Source of the DNA: Alcanivorax sp. UBA4485
GTDB taxonomy: Bacteria; Pseudomonadota; Gammaproteobacteria; Pseudomonadales; Alcanivoracaceae
DNA: 10,784 nucleotides
Assembly: GCA_002389055.1 (NCBI GenBank)
Contig: DGNT01000128.1
Coordinates: forward strand, 1,809-12,592
Direction: 5' to 3'
Shown: positions 1 through 5,226 of the stretch, in pieces
Layout: the number at the start of each line of letters is the position of its first letter
Position numbering within the stretch: position 1 is the first letter of the stretch
Position numbers and translations under genes: made by a program
The notes under the pieces: model-generated
The model's database searches: none
Seen by the model: only the letters and a program-made list of their open reading frames with translations
What the model was told of the DNA's origin: nothing

Positions 1-101
1 CCTGGCCCTGCTTCCACGCCTTCCTCAGCAACCACTGGGCCGGGGCCAGCGTGTTCGCCGGACTTTATTTTCAGTTCCTGCTGGCCGCGCCCGGCCCGTG
101 A
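1..101 (+). CDS. ubiA: 4-hydroxybenzoate octaprenyltransferase, C-terminal fragment (partial)
   Basis: Only the last 32 codons are present; the 5' part lies outside the window. The frame starting at base 3 reads a short C-terminus containing CFHAFLSNHWAG and ending in a TGA at 99-101. The pattern CFxAFxxNxxxGxxxFxG matches the C-terminal end of UbiA prenyltransferases as I remember it from E. coli (ACFKAFMNNNYVG). UbiA is the integral membrane enzyme that prenylates 4-hydroxybenzoate in ubiquinone synthesis. The neighbourhood supports the call, because ubiA lies just before phoB-phoR in Pseudomonas. The identification rests on a short stretch plus synteny, so it is good but not certain. Confidence 0.8.
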   Translation, partial: WPCFHAFLSNHWAGASVFAGLYFQFLLAAPGP

Positions 102-144
102 TAGCGGGCGGCGGGGTCGCCGCCGCCGCGAGAAGCGTGCAAAG

Positions 145-178
145 TTGTCATCATCATGTCATAAAAAGGCAATGTAAT
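145..178 (+). promoter_or_regulatory. Pho box and -10 element of the phoB promoter
   Basis: Two 11-bp direct units, TTGTCATCATC (145-155) and ATGTCATAAAA (156-166), match the PhoB-binding layout of two (C/T)TGTCAT heptamers separated by four AT-rich bases. The 18-bp core (145-162) is followed by exactly 10 bp and then TGTAAT (173-178), a 5/6 match to the sigma70 -10. That spacing is typical of PhoB-activated promoters, where the box replaces the -35. It lies 37 bp upstream of the phoB start, so phoBR is very likely autoactivated. Confidence 0.85.
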
Positions 179-214
179 AGGGGCACTTAAATGGGCAACC
201 CCTGAGAATAAGCC

Positions 215-919
215 ATGTCCCGTAATCGAATTCTGATTGTTGACGACGAACCCGCGATCCGCGAGATGGTAGCGGTGGCGCTGGAGCTGGCGGATTTCGA
301 CGTGCTGGAGGCGGACAACGCCCAGCGCGCCCACGAATACATTGTCGACGAGCGACCGGACCTGGTGCTGCTGGACTGGATGTTGCCGTCGGTGAGCGGC
401 ATTGAGCTGGCGCGGCGCCTCAAGCGCGAGGACGCCACCGCCGAAGTGCCGATCATCATGCTCACGGCGAAGAGCGAAGAGGACAACAAGATCCAGGGCC
501 TGGACGTGGGCGCCGACGACTACATCACCAAGCCGTTTTCCACCCGCGAGCTGATCTCGCGCATCAAGGCGGTGCTGCGCCGCACTTCGGTGGTGGCGGC
601 GGAGAAAGCCATCGACGTGGAAGGCCTGTGCCTGGACCCGGTGAGCCACCGGATCAGCGCCAACGGCGACCCGGTGGACATGGGCCCCACGGAATACCGC
701 CTGCTGGAGTTCTTTATGAGCCACCAGGAGCGGGCGTACTCGCGCACCCAGTTGCTGGACCAGGTGTGGGGCGCCAACGTCTATGTGGAAGACCGCACCA
801 TCGACGTGCACATCCGGCGCCTGCGCAAGGCGCTGTCCCCGCACGGTTTCGATGGTTTTATCCAGACGGTGCGCGGGACCGGCTACCGGTTCTCGGTGAA
901 GTCCAGTCAGGCGTCATAA
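215..919 (+). CDS. phoB: PhoB, phosphate regulon response regulator (OmpR/PhoB family)
   Basis: Cytoplasmic transcription factor of 234 aa that activates phosphate-starvation genes by binding Pho boxes. The receiver domain (about 4-122) shows the acidic pocket D10-D11, phosphoacceptor D54 in LVLLDWMLP, the switch T84 and K106 in the TKPF motif. The C-terminal winged-helix domain (about 130-230) contains the GPTEYRLLEFF stretch, the RTIDVHIRRLRKAL recognition helix and a terminal VRGTGYRF. Length and the D54 position match PhoB from enteric bacteria. The ATG at 215 gives the standard N-terminus, with only a modest ribosome site (TGAG near 203). phoR follows after 45 bp on the same strand, so the pair is likely co-transcribed from the Pho box promoter. 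Confidence 0.97.
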   Translation: MSRNRILIVDDEPAIREMVAVALELADFDVLEADNAQRAHEYIVDERPDLVLLDWMLPSVSGIELARRLKREDATAEVPIIMLTAKSEEDNKIQGLDVGADDYITKPFSTRELISRIKAVLRRTSVVAAEKAIDVEGLCLDPVSHRISANGDPVDMGPTEYRLLEFFMSHQERAYSRTQLLDQVWGANVYVEDRTIDVHIRRLRKALSPHGFDGFIQTVRGTGYRFSVKSSQAS

Positions 920-964
920 TGATCGGGTCCGCGATGCGGACCAACGGAGCCGGAAGGGCGGTTA

Positions 965-2296
965 ATGAAAGATCCGGCGGGCATGAAAGCCAGTCTCGGC
1001 AAGGAAGTGAACCGCATCGTCATCCTGGTGACGGTGTCCGTGGCGGTTTGTCTGGCCCTGCGCAGCATCTGGCCGCTGGTGGCCGGTCTGGCGCTGTATA
1101 TCATCTGGAGCACCCGGCAGCTGTTCGCCCTGTACGCCTGGCTGGTGCGCGAGGAACACACCGAACCGCCGGACAGCGTCGGCCTTTGGGGTGAGTTCTA
1201 CACCCGTCTCGAGCATCTTTTCCAGAAAGAACGGCGCGCCCAGGACAACCTGCAGAGCATCATCGTGCGCGCCCAGCAGTCGGTGAACGCCCTGGAGGAC
1301 GTGGTGGTGCTGATCGACCAGCACGGCTACCTGGAATACTGGAACCACGCCGCCGGCCGGCATCTGGGCTTCCGCGCCGACAAGGACCTGGGCCAGCCGC
1401 TCACCAACCTGATCCGTCATCCGCGTTTCACCGACTACCTGACCAAGGGCGATTTCCGCGAACCGCTGGAGATTCCCTCTCCGGTGGACGACAACCGCAT
1501 CCTGCAATTGCGCATCACCGAGTTCGGCGTTGGCGACCAGCTGATTCTGGCCCGGGACGTCACCCGCATTCACCACCTGGAACAGATGCGCAAGGACTTC
1601 GTGGCCAACGTCAGCCATGAGCTGAAAACGCCGCTCACCGTGCTCAAGGGCTACCTGGAAACGCTGCTCGACACGGTGCCCGAGGAGCAGACCCGGCTGC
1701 GCCGGGCGCTGACGCAAATGGACGCTCAGAGCCAGCGCATGGAGGCGCTGGTGCAGGACCTGTTGCTGCTGTCACGCCTGGAAAACACCGAGGCGGACAA
1801 CCTTCAGCAGGCGGTGGCGGTGCACGGCATGCTGCAGCGCATGCGCGAAAGCGCCCTGGCGCTGGCGCCGGAGAAGCACCAGACCATCGAGCTGGACGTG
1901 CCGGAAAACGCCCGCCTGATCGCCAACCCGGCGGAGCTGGAAAGCGCCTTCGGCAACCTGATTGTCAACGCGGTGAAATACACCCCGGCCAACGGCGTGA
2001 TCCGTATTCACTGGTGGCAGGACGCCGACGGCGCCCATCTTTCGGTGCGCGACAATGGCATCGGCATCGACCCGGCGCACATTCCCCGCCTCACCGAGCG
2101 CTTTTACCGCCCGGACAACAGCCGCGTCACCCAGACCGGCGGCACCGGCCTGGGGCTGGCCATCGTCAAGCACGTGATGATCCGCCATAACGGCCGGCTG
2201 GAAATCAAAAGCGAGCTCGGCAGCGGCAGCAGCTTCACCTGCCATTTCCCCGCCAGCCGGCTGGTCAGCAAACCCACCGCCCTCGCCAGCGGCTAA
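965..2296 (+). CDS. phoR: PhoR, phosphate regulon sensor histidine kinase
   Basis: Inner-membrane sensor kinase of 443 aa that phosphorylates PhoB when phosphate is scarce. Two closely spaced hydrophobic segments (about 17-32 and 35-49) form the short membrane anchor typical of PhoR, which has no large periplasmic domain. A PAS domain follows (about 105-200). The HisKA box has H218 in NVSHELKTPL. The ATPase domain shows the N box (N335 in NLIVNAVKYT), G1 (DNGIGI, 363-368), F box (ERFYR, 378-382) and G2 (GTGLGL, 393-398). The ATG at 965 has a good GGAAGGG site six bases upstream; M7 is a less likely alternative. It is convergent with slyX, with a 14-bp gap and no obvious intrinsic terminator. 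Confidence 0.96.
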   Translation: MKDPAGMKASLGKEVNRIVILVTVSVAVCLALRSIWPLVAGLALYIIWSTRQLFALYAWLVREEHTEPPDSVGLWGEFYTRLEHLFQKERRAQDNLQSIIVRAQQSVNALEDVVVLIDQHGYLEYWNHAAGRHLGFRADKDLGQPLTNLIRHPRFTDYLTKGDFREPLEIPSPVDDNRILQLRITEFGVGDQLILARDVTRIHHLEQMRKDFVANVSHELKTPLTVLKGYLETLLDTVPEEQTRLRRALTQMDAQSQRMEALVQDLLLLSRLENTEADNLQQAVAVHGMLQRMRESALALAPEKHQTIELDVPENARLIANPAELESAFGNLIVNAVKYTPANGVIRIHWWQDADGAHLSVRDNGIGIDPAHIPRLTERFYRPDNSRVTQTGGTGLGLAIVKHVMIRHNGRLEIKSELGSGSSFTCHFPASRLVSKPTALASG

Positions 2297-2310
2297 CCGC
2301 CCGGCGCCCT

Positions 2311-2517
2311 TTAATAGTGCGGCGGCGGGGCGTCCTCGATGCGCAGGGCGGCGAGCTCTTCGCTCTGCTCCACCACCCGGTCCACCAGTTTGCGGTAGGC
2401 GGCTTCCAGCTCGTCGAGCTTGCGCTGCTGGGCACTGACGATCTGATTGAGGCTGGCCACCAGGTCTTCCTGATAGGCCAGCTTGGTTTCGATATCGAGA
2501 AAGCGGTCGTCGCTCAT
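2311..2517 (-). CDS. slyX: SlyX family protein
   Basis: Small cytoplasmic protein of 68 aa. It is almost entirely one amphipathic coiled-coil helix (about 5-60, rich in L/E/Q heptads) and ends in the hallmark PPPHY tail, which the E. coli protein also has. Its molecular function is not established. The name comes from its position next to slyD in enterics, not from a known activity. The start at 2517 has an AGGAG site five bases upstream, so the start is secure. The TetR-family gene ends 49 bp upstream on the same strand, so the two could share a transcript. Its 3' end faces phoR. Confidence 0.93.
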   Translation of the reverse strand: MSDDRFLDIETKLAYQEDLVASLNQIVSAQQRKLDELEAAYRKLVDRVVEQSEELAALRIEDAPPPHY

Positions 2518-2566
2518 GGGCTCTCCTGACGTGGGCCTGGTCCTGGCGCGGGCCGGCAGTATACCG

Positions 2567-3172
2567 CTAGACGGTGTCCGCCAGCACCGCCTCCGCCAGC
2601 CCCAGCGGGTCCTCCTCCAGCCAGTCCAGCTGACCGTCCAGCAGCAACTGACCCAGCCCGTGCACCAGCGCCCAGGCGCGCAGCGCCGCCCGGGTCACGC
2701 TGTCCGGGTCCGGCGCGCCGCCCGGCCAGCCACGGGCCACCGCCTGGCGCAGGGTCTCGAACGCCGCCCGCGAGGCCTCGCGCAGCTCGTCATCGCGACG
2801 CTGCGGCGGGATCACGCTGAACATCAACCGGAACAGCGCCGGGTTGGCGTGGGCGAAGCGAATATAGCTGCGCCCCCCGGCCAATAGCTTTTCATCTCCC
2901 TCCGCCCGCGCTTCAGCCTCGCGCTGGGCGGCGCTGAGGCGCCGGAACCCCTCCGACGCCAACGCCTGCAGCAGCGCGTCCTTGTTGGCGAAGTGGCGGT
3001 AACTGGCGTTGGCGGTGACGCCCACCCGGCGGGCCAGCTCGCGCAGGCTGAAACCGCCGTCGCCGCTTTCCGCCAGCAGCACCAGGGCCTCGTCCACCAG
3101 CGCACGGCGCAGATCACCGTGGTGGTAGCGGTCCGTGGGCACACTCTTCTTTGATGTTGACACTGTACACAT
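2567..3172 (-). CDS. TetR/AcrR family transcriptional regulator, WHG-type C-terminal domain
   Basis: Repressor-type DNA-binding protein of up to 201 aa. The N-terminal TetR helix-turn-helix spans about 24-70, with FSLRELARRVGVTANASYRHF as the core (Y-RHF being the usual end of the recognition helix). The C-terminal half carries the W..VHGL motif (W167, H171, G172), which marks the TetR WHG ligand-binding subgroup. The ligand cannot be inferred. The start is uncertain. ATG at 3172 has AAGG nine bases upstream; a GTG at 3163 has AGAGG nine bases upstream and would remove three residues. Both candidate starts lie inside a 21-bp palindrome (3153-3173), which suggests autoregulation. Codirectional slyX lies downstream, and the DUF2306-like gene is divergent beyond the mobile element. 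Confidence 0.9.
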   Translation of the reverse strand: MCTVSTSKKSVPTDRYHHGDLRRALVDEALVLLAESGDGGFSLRELARRVGVTANASYRHFANKDALLQALASEGFRRLSAAQREAEARAEGDEKLLAGGRSYIRFAHANPALFRLMFSVIPPQRRDDELREASRAAFETLRQAVARGWPGGAPDPDSVTRAALRAWALVHGLGQLLLDGQLDWLEEDPLGLAEAVLADTV

Positions 3173-3173
3173 C
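3153..3173. promoter_or_regulatory. Candidate TetR-family operator (21-bp imperfect palindrome)
   Basis: The arms GATGT (3153-3157) and ACATC (3169-3173) are perfect reverse complements. The inner triplets ACA (3160-3162) and TGT (3164-3166) also pair around a central base at 3163, so 16 of 20 arm positions match. The size and symmetry suit a TetR dimer, and the site covers the regulator's own start codons. A consensus TTGACA lies inside it on the plus strand (3157-3162), but the -10 at 17-bp spacing (TACCTT) is weak. The operator role is inferred. Confidence 0.5.
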
Positions 3174-3221
3174 CTCTTCTACCTTATGTTCACAGCATAC
3201 ACATTACGCCGGCACGGGCCC

Positions 3222-3256
3222 AGGGCCTGTTCACACTACTTGCATCACGCCTGCTG
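3222..3256 (+). repeat. Left terminal inverted repeat of the MITE-like element
   Basis: This 35-bp repeat has 25 outer bases identical to the reverse complement of the right end. One mismatch, CGCCTG, a second mismatch and TG follow. Confidence 0.85.
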
Positions 3257-3454
3257 GATGCCATTTTGGCCTCCAGCTAGGCGGAGGGAGCGCCGTTTGG
3301 TTATTCCAAATAAGCGACCGACAACGACGCTGGGGGCCAAAATGGCTCCAGCCCTTCGGGTTGTGGCTAAAAAGCCACCACTCCGCGTTACTCGTCGCTC
3401 ATTTGGAGTCACCAAACTTCTCTCCTCGTGCCTTGATTGGTGGTTTTTTAGCCG

Positions 3455-3489
3455 CAACAGGCGCGATGCAAGTAGTGTGAACAGGCCCT
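3455..3489 (-). repeat. Right terminal inverted repeat of the MITE-like element
   Basis: Reverse complement of the left repeat, with differences only at repeat positions 26 and 33. The base after it completes a CTAG at 3488-3491. Confidence 0.85.
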
Positions 3490-3512
3490 AGCCCGCCGGG
3501 GGAGGAAACAGG

Positions 3513-3884
3513 ATGGTGGCGGTCTGGATTCATTTGTTCGCGGCGCTTTGGGCGCTGGTCTTCGGTGCGGTGCAGTTGCTGTCCGCGAAGGGGTCGCGGC
3601 GGCATCGCTGGCTCGGCTGGTCGTGGGTGCTGGCCATGGTGGTCACGGCGGTGTCTTCCTTCTGGCTGAGCGGCAGCATGGCGCTGCTGGGGCCGTTCAG
3701 CGTGATACATCTGCTGTCCGTTTGGACTCTGGTGTGCCTGGTGATCTCGATGCTGGCGGTGCGCCGCCGGCGGCTCGATACGCACCGTAATTTCCTGGTG
3801 GGCGCCTACCTGGGGCTGGTGGGCGCCGGGCTGGGCACCATGGCGCCGGGCCGGCTGATCAGCGGCTGGCTGTTTGGCGCTTGA
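3513..3884 (+). CDS. DUF2306-like small integral membrane protein
   Basis: A 123-aa protein of unknown function with four predicted membrane helices (about 4-23, 33-52, 57-80 and 94-117). The pattern HRWLGWSWVLAM, then FSVIHLLSVWTL, an RRR..DTHRNFLVGAY stretch and a terminal APGRLISGWLFG resembles DUF2306 proteins. Conserved histidines in or near the helices (in HRWLGW, VIHLL and THRNF) could bind metal or heme, but nothing in the sequence proves this. The start at 3513 has a strong GGAGG site seven bases upstream. The MITE-like element ends 23 bp before the start, so any promoter must lie within the element or beyond it. No close operon partner precedes it; the riboswitch follows. Confidence 0.78.
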   Translation: MVAVWIHLFAALWALVFGAVQLLSAKGSRRHRWLGWSWVLAMVVTAVSSFWLSGSMALLGPFSVIHLLSVWTLVCLVISMLAVRRRRLDTHRNFLVGAYLGLVGAGLGTMAPGRLISGWLFGA

Positions 3885-3909
3885 TTTAAATCCCTGCCGC
3901 GGCTAAGGT
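3881..3909 (+). promoter_or_regulatory. Weak candidate promoter for the riboswitch transcript
   Basis: TTGATT (3881-3886) and TAAGGT (3904-3909) are 17 bp apart. The expected start point near 3916 falls just before the first base of the riboswitch P1 helix. Both boxes are poor matches, so position is the main support. Confidence 0.3.
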
Positions 3910-3916
3910 TTCCGCC

Positions 3917-4037
3917 GTCTTGGGGGAGTAGTCACCCGGGTTCCCACCCTGGACGGTCGTCAACATATTTGCGCCTCAATGCGCATGGTGGCCGTGTCCT
4001 CCGCCGCATCGGCGGATGGATCGACGAGACCTGAGAC
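3917..4037 (+). promoter_or_regulatory. yybP-ykoY (manganese) riboswitch aptamer
   Basis: The leader of the TMEM165/UPF0016 gene carries the hallmark GGGGAGTAG (3923-3931), a GTCAACATA internal loop and a GACGAGACC closing segment. The fold is visible by eye. P1 pairs 3917-3924 with 4030-4037 (eight pairs, two wobbles). P2 uses GGGT/ACCC (3938-3949). P3 pairs 3953-3958 with 3990-3995, capped by TGCGC/GCGCA (3970-3985). A stem of TCCGCCG/CGGCGGA (4000-4016) is extended by flanking pairs. This family senses Mn2+ and is known to precede UPF0016 and MntP-type exporters, so the downstream gene fits the RNA and the RNA fits the gene. Confidence 0.88.
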
Positions 4038-4119
4038 ATTGTCTGCATTCCGCGGGGGCGGGATCGGTGGGCAGTGTCTCTGGTAATCGTTCGATCCCGC
4101 CCCTGTAAGGTTTTCCTTG
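4038..4119 (+). promoter_or_regulatory. Riboswitch expression platform with structured ribosome binding site
   Basis: A perfect 12-bp stem joins 4055-4066 and 4092-4103, with two more pairs extending it to 4053/4105. It ends directly before the ribosome site TAAGG (4106-4110) and a TTG start at 4117. AAGG-TTTT-CCTT (4107-4118) can form a small hairpin over the ribosome site and start. Two alternative pairings could couple it to ligand: GTCT (4041-4044) can capture the P1 strand AGAC (4034-4037), and GACCT (4028-4032) can pair with AGGTT (4108-4112). These favour translational control, but this is inferred by hand folding. Confidence 0.5.
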
Positions 4120-4665
4120 GACGCTTTCCTTTCTTCCGCCCTGCTGGTCGCGATCGGCGAAATCGGCGATAAAACCCAGTTACTGTCGCTGGCGCTGGTG
4201 TGCCGTTTCCGCAAGCCGTGGCCGATCCTCGCCGGTGTTATCGTCGCCACTTTGATCAACCACGGCATCAGTGTCTGGTTCGGCGACTGGCTGGCCGACG
4301 CCATCCCCGCGGACTGGCTGACCTGGATTCTGGGCGGCAGCTTTATCGCCCTGGGCCTGTGGATGCTGATCCCGGATAAGGACGAGGGCGTGGACGAGCG
4401 GTTCCGGTTCGGCCCCTTCCTGACCAGCCTGATCCTGTTCTTCATCGCCGAGATCGGCGACAAGACCCAGGTGGCCACCGTGGCTCTGGCGGTGCGCTTT
4501 CAGGAATTCTGGCCGGTGCTTCTGGGTACCACAGCGGGTATGATCGCCGCCAACCTGCCGGTGATCTGGGTGGCCCACCGCCTCGCCGGCGAGCGCTTCG
4601 AAACCTGGGCGCACCGGATCAGCGCGGCGCTGTTCATCGCCTTCGGCCTCTGGGCGTTGATGTAA
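4117..4665 (+). CDS. TMEM165/GDT1 (UPF0016) family cation exporter, probably Mn2+
   Basis: Inner-membrane protein of 182 aa with six likely helices in two related halves. Each half opens with the family signature: EIGDKTQ at 15-21 (followed by LLSLAL) and at 112-118 (followed by VATVAL). The acidic and polar residues of these motifs form the ion path in the family, which exports Mn2+ in bacteria (Vibrio MneA) and moves Mn/Ca in eukaryotes. The start is a rare TTG at 4117 with TAAGG six bases upstream; it gives the standard N-terminus M-DAFLSSALLVAIGEIGDK, and no in-frame ATG or GTG fits. The manganese riboswitch upstream strongly supports Mn2+ as the substrate. yaeQ begins 24 bp downstream. 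Confidence 0.92.
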   Translation: MDAFLSSALLVAIGEIGDKTQLLSLALVCRFRKPWPILAGVIVATLINHGISVWFGDWLADAIPADWLTWILGGSFIALGLWMLIPDKDEGVDERFRFGPFLTSLILFFIAEIGDKTQVATVALAVRFQEFWPVLLGTTAGMIAANLPVIWVAHRLAGERFETWAHRISAALFIAFGLWALM

Positions 4666-4689
4666 CCGCGAACAACAGCGAGCTATGCC

Positions 4690-5226
4690 ATGGCCCTTAC
4701 CGCCACCATCTACAAAGCCGAGCTCACCGTTTCGGATATGGACCGGGATTACTACGCCACCCATAACCTGACGGTGGCGCTGCATCCCTCCGAAACCGAG
4801 GCCCGCATGATGCTGCGGGTGATGGCCTTTGCCCGCCACGCCCACGAGGACCTGAGCTTCACCCGGGGCCTGTCGTCCACCGACGAGCCGGATCTGTGGC
4901 GGCATCACCCCAACGGCACCCTGGAAGAGTGGATCGAGCTGGGCATGCCCGACGAGAAGCGCCTGCGCAAAGCCTGCGGCCTGGCCGGGTCGGTGGTGGT
5001 CTATACCTACGGCCGCCAGGCACCGCTGGCCTGGCGCGAGGCCCTGGGCCGCAAGCTGGACCGTTTCGACAACCTCACCGTGCTGCGCGTGATGCCGGAA
5101 ACCGAAGCGGCGCTGGCGTCTCTGGCCCACCGCCAGATGCGCCTGAACGCCATGATCCAGGACGGGCAGCTGTGGCTGGGGGACGACGCGGACAACGTGG
5201 CGGTGGCGCTGGAATCCCAGCTATAG
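4690..5226 (+). CDS. yaeQ: YaeQ family protein
   Basis: A 178-aa cytoplasmic protein aligning along its length with E. coli YaeQ. It begins MALTATIYKAELTVSDMDR and contains HPSETEARMMLRVMAFARHA, FTRGLSSTDEPDLW, WIELGMPDEKRLRKAC and a C-terminal IQDGQLWLGDD. Structural work places YaeQ in a PD-(D/E)XK nuclease-like fold, with putative acidic and lysine residues in the DEPDLW and WIELG regions. No reaction is firmly established. An ATG at 4685 overlaps but is out of frame; 4690 gives the family N-terminus, with a weak AGCGAG site. With only 24 bp after the UPF0016 gene it probably shares the riboswitch-controlled transcript. Its last two codons overlap the end of the convergent MFS gene. Confidence 0.93.
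   Translation: MALTATIYKAELTVSDMDRDYYATHNLTVALHPSETEARMMLRVMAFARHAHEDLSFTRGLSSTDEPDLWRHHPNGTLEEWIELGMPDEKRLRKACGLAGSVVVYTYGRQAPLAWREALGRKLDRFDNLTVLRVMPETEAALASLAHRQMRLNAMIQDGQLWLGDDADNVAVALESQL

Larger units (their letters stand above)
3222..3489. mobile_element. MITE-like non-autonomous element with 35-bp terminal inverted repeats
   Basis: The 268-bp segment begins and ends with inverted copies starting AGGGCCTGTTCACACTAC; 33 of 35 bases are identical. It has no credible coding sequence. Inside are small hairpins: GCTGGA/TCCAGC around GCCA-TTT-TGGC (3253-3277), TTTGG/CCAAA (3296-3310), GCTGG/CCAGC around GCCA-AAA-TGGC (3329-3352), GTGGCT-AAAA-AGCCAC (3363-3378) and TTTGG/CCAAA (3402-3416). 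Longer inverted matches also link 3295-3318 with 3394-3417. If the terminal repeats start at GGCC, the flanks are CCAG and CTAG, which could be a 4-bp target duplication with one mutation. The element fills most of the 340-bp gap between the tetR and DUF2306-like genes. The parent transposase family is unknown. Confidence 0.8.

Noticed and set aside
71..844. Minus-strand open frame opposite phoB
   Set aside because: Antisense shadow of phoB and its promoter region, H/R/V-rich without recognisable motifs.
2297..2330. Possible bidirectional terminator between phoR and slyX
   Set aside because: Only a 4-bp GCGG-CTAA-CCGC stem before the phoR stop and loose CCGCC/GGCGG pairing; no T tract after a stable stem.
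3135..3491. Small open frames within the MITE-like element and tetR leader
   Set aside because: They cross terminal repeats and hairpins, have no ribosome sites and show no protein-like pattern.
4180..5130. Minus-strand open frame (316 codons) opposite the UPF0016 and yaeQ genes
   Set aside because: It spans two unrelated, well-recognised genes antisense, has H/G/Q-rich composition and no ribosome site.
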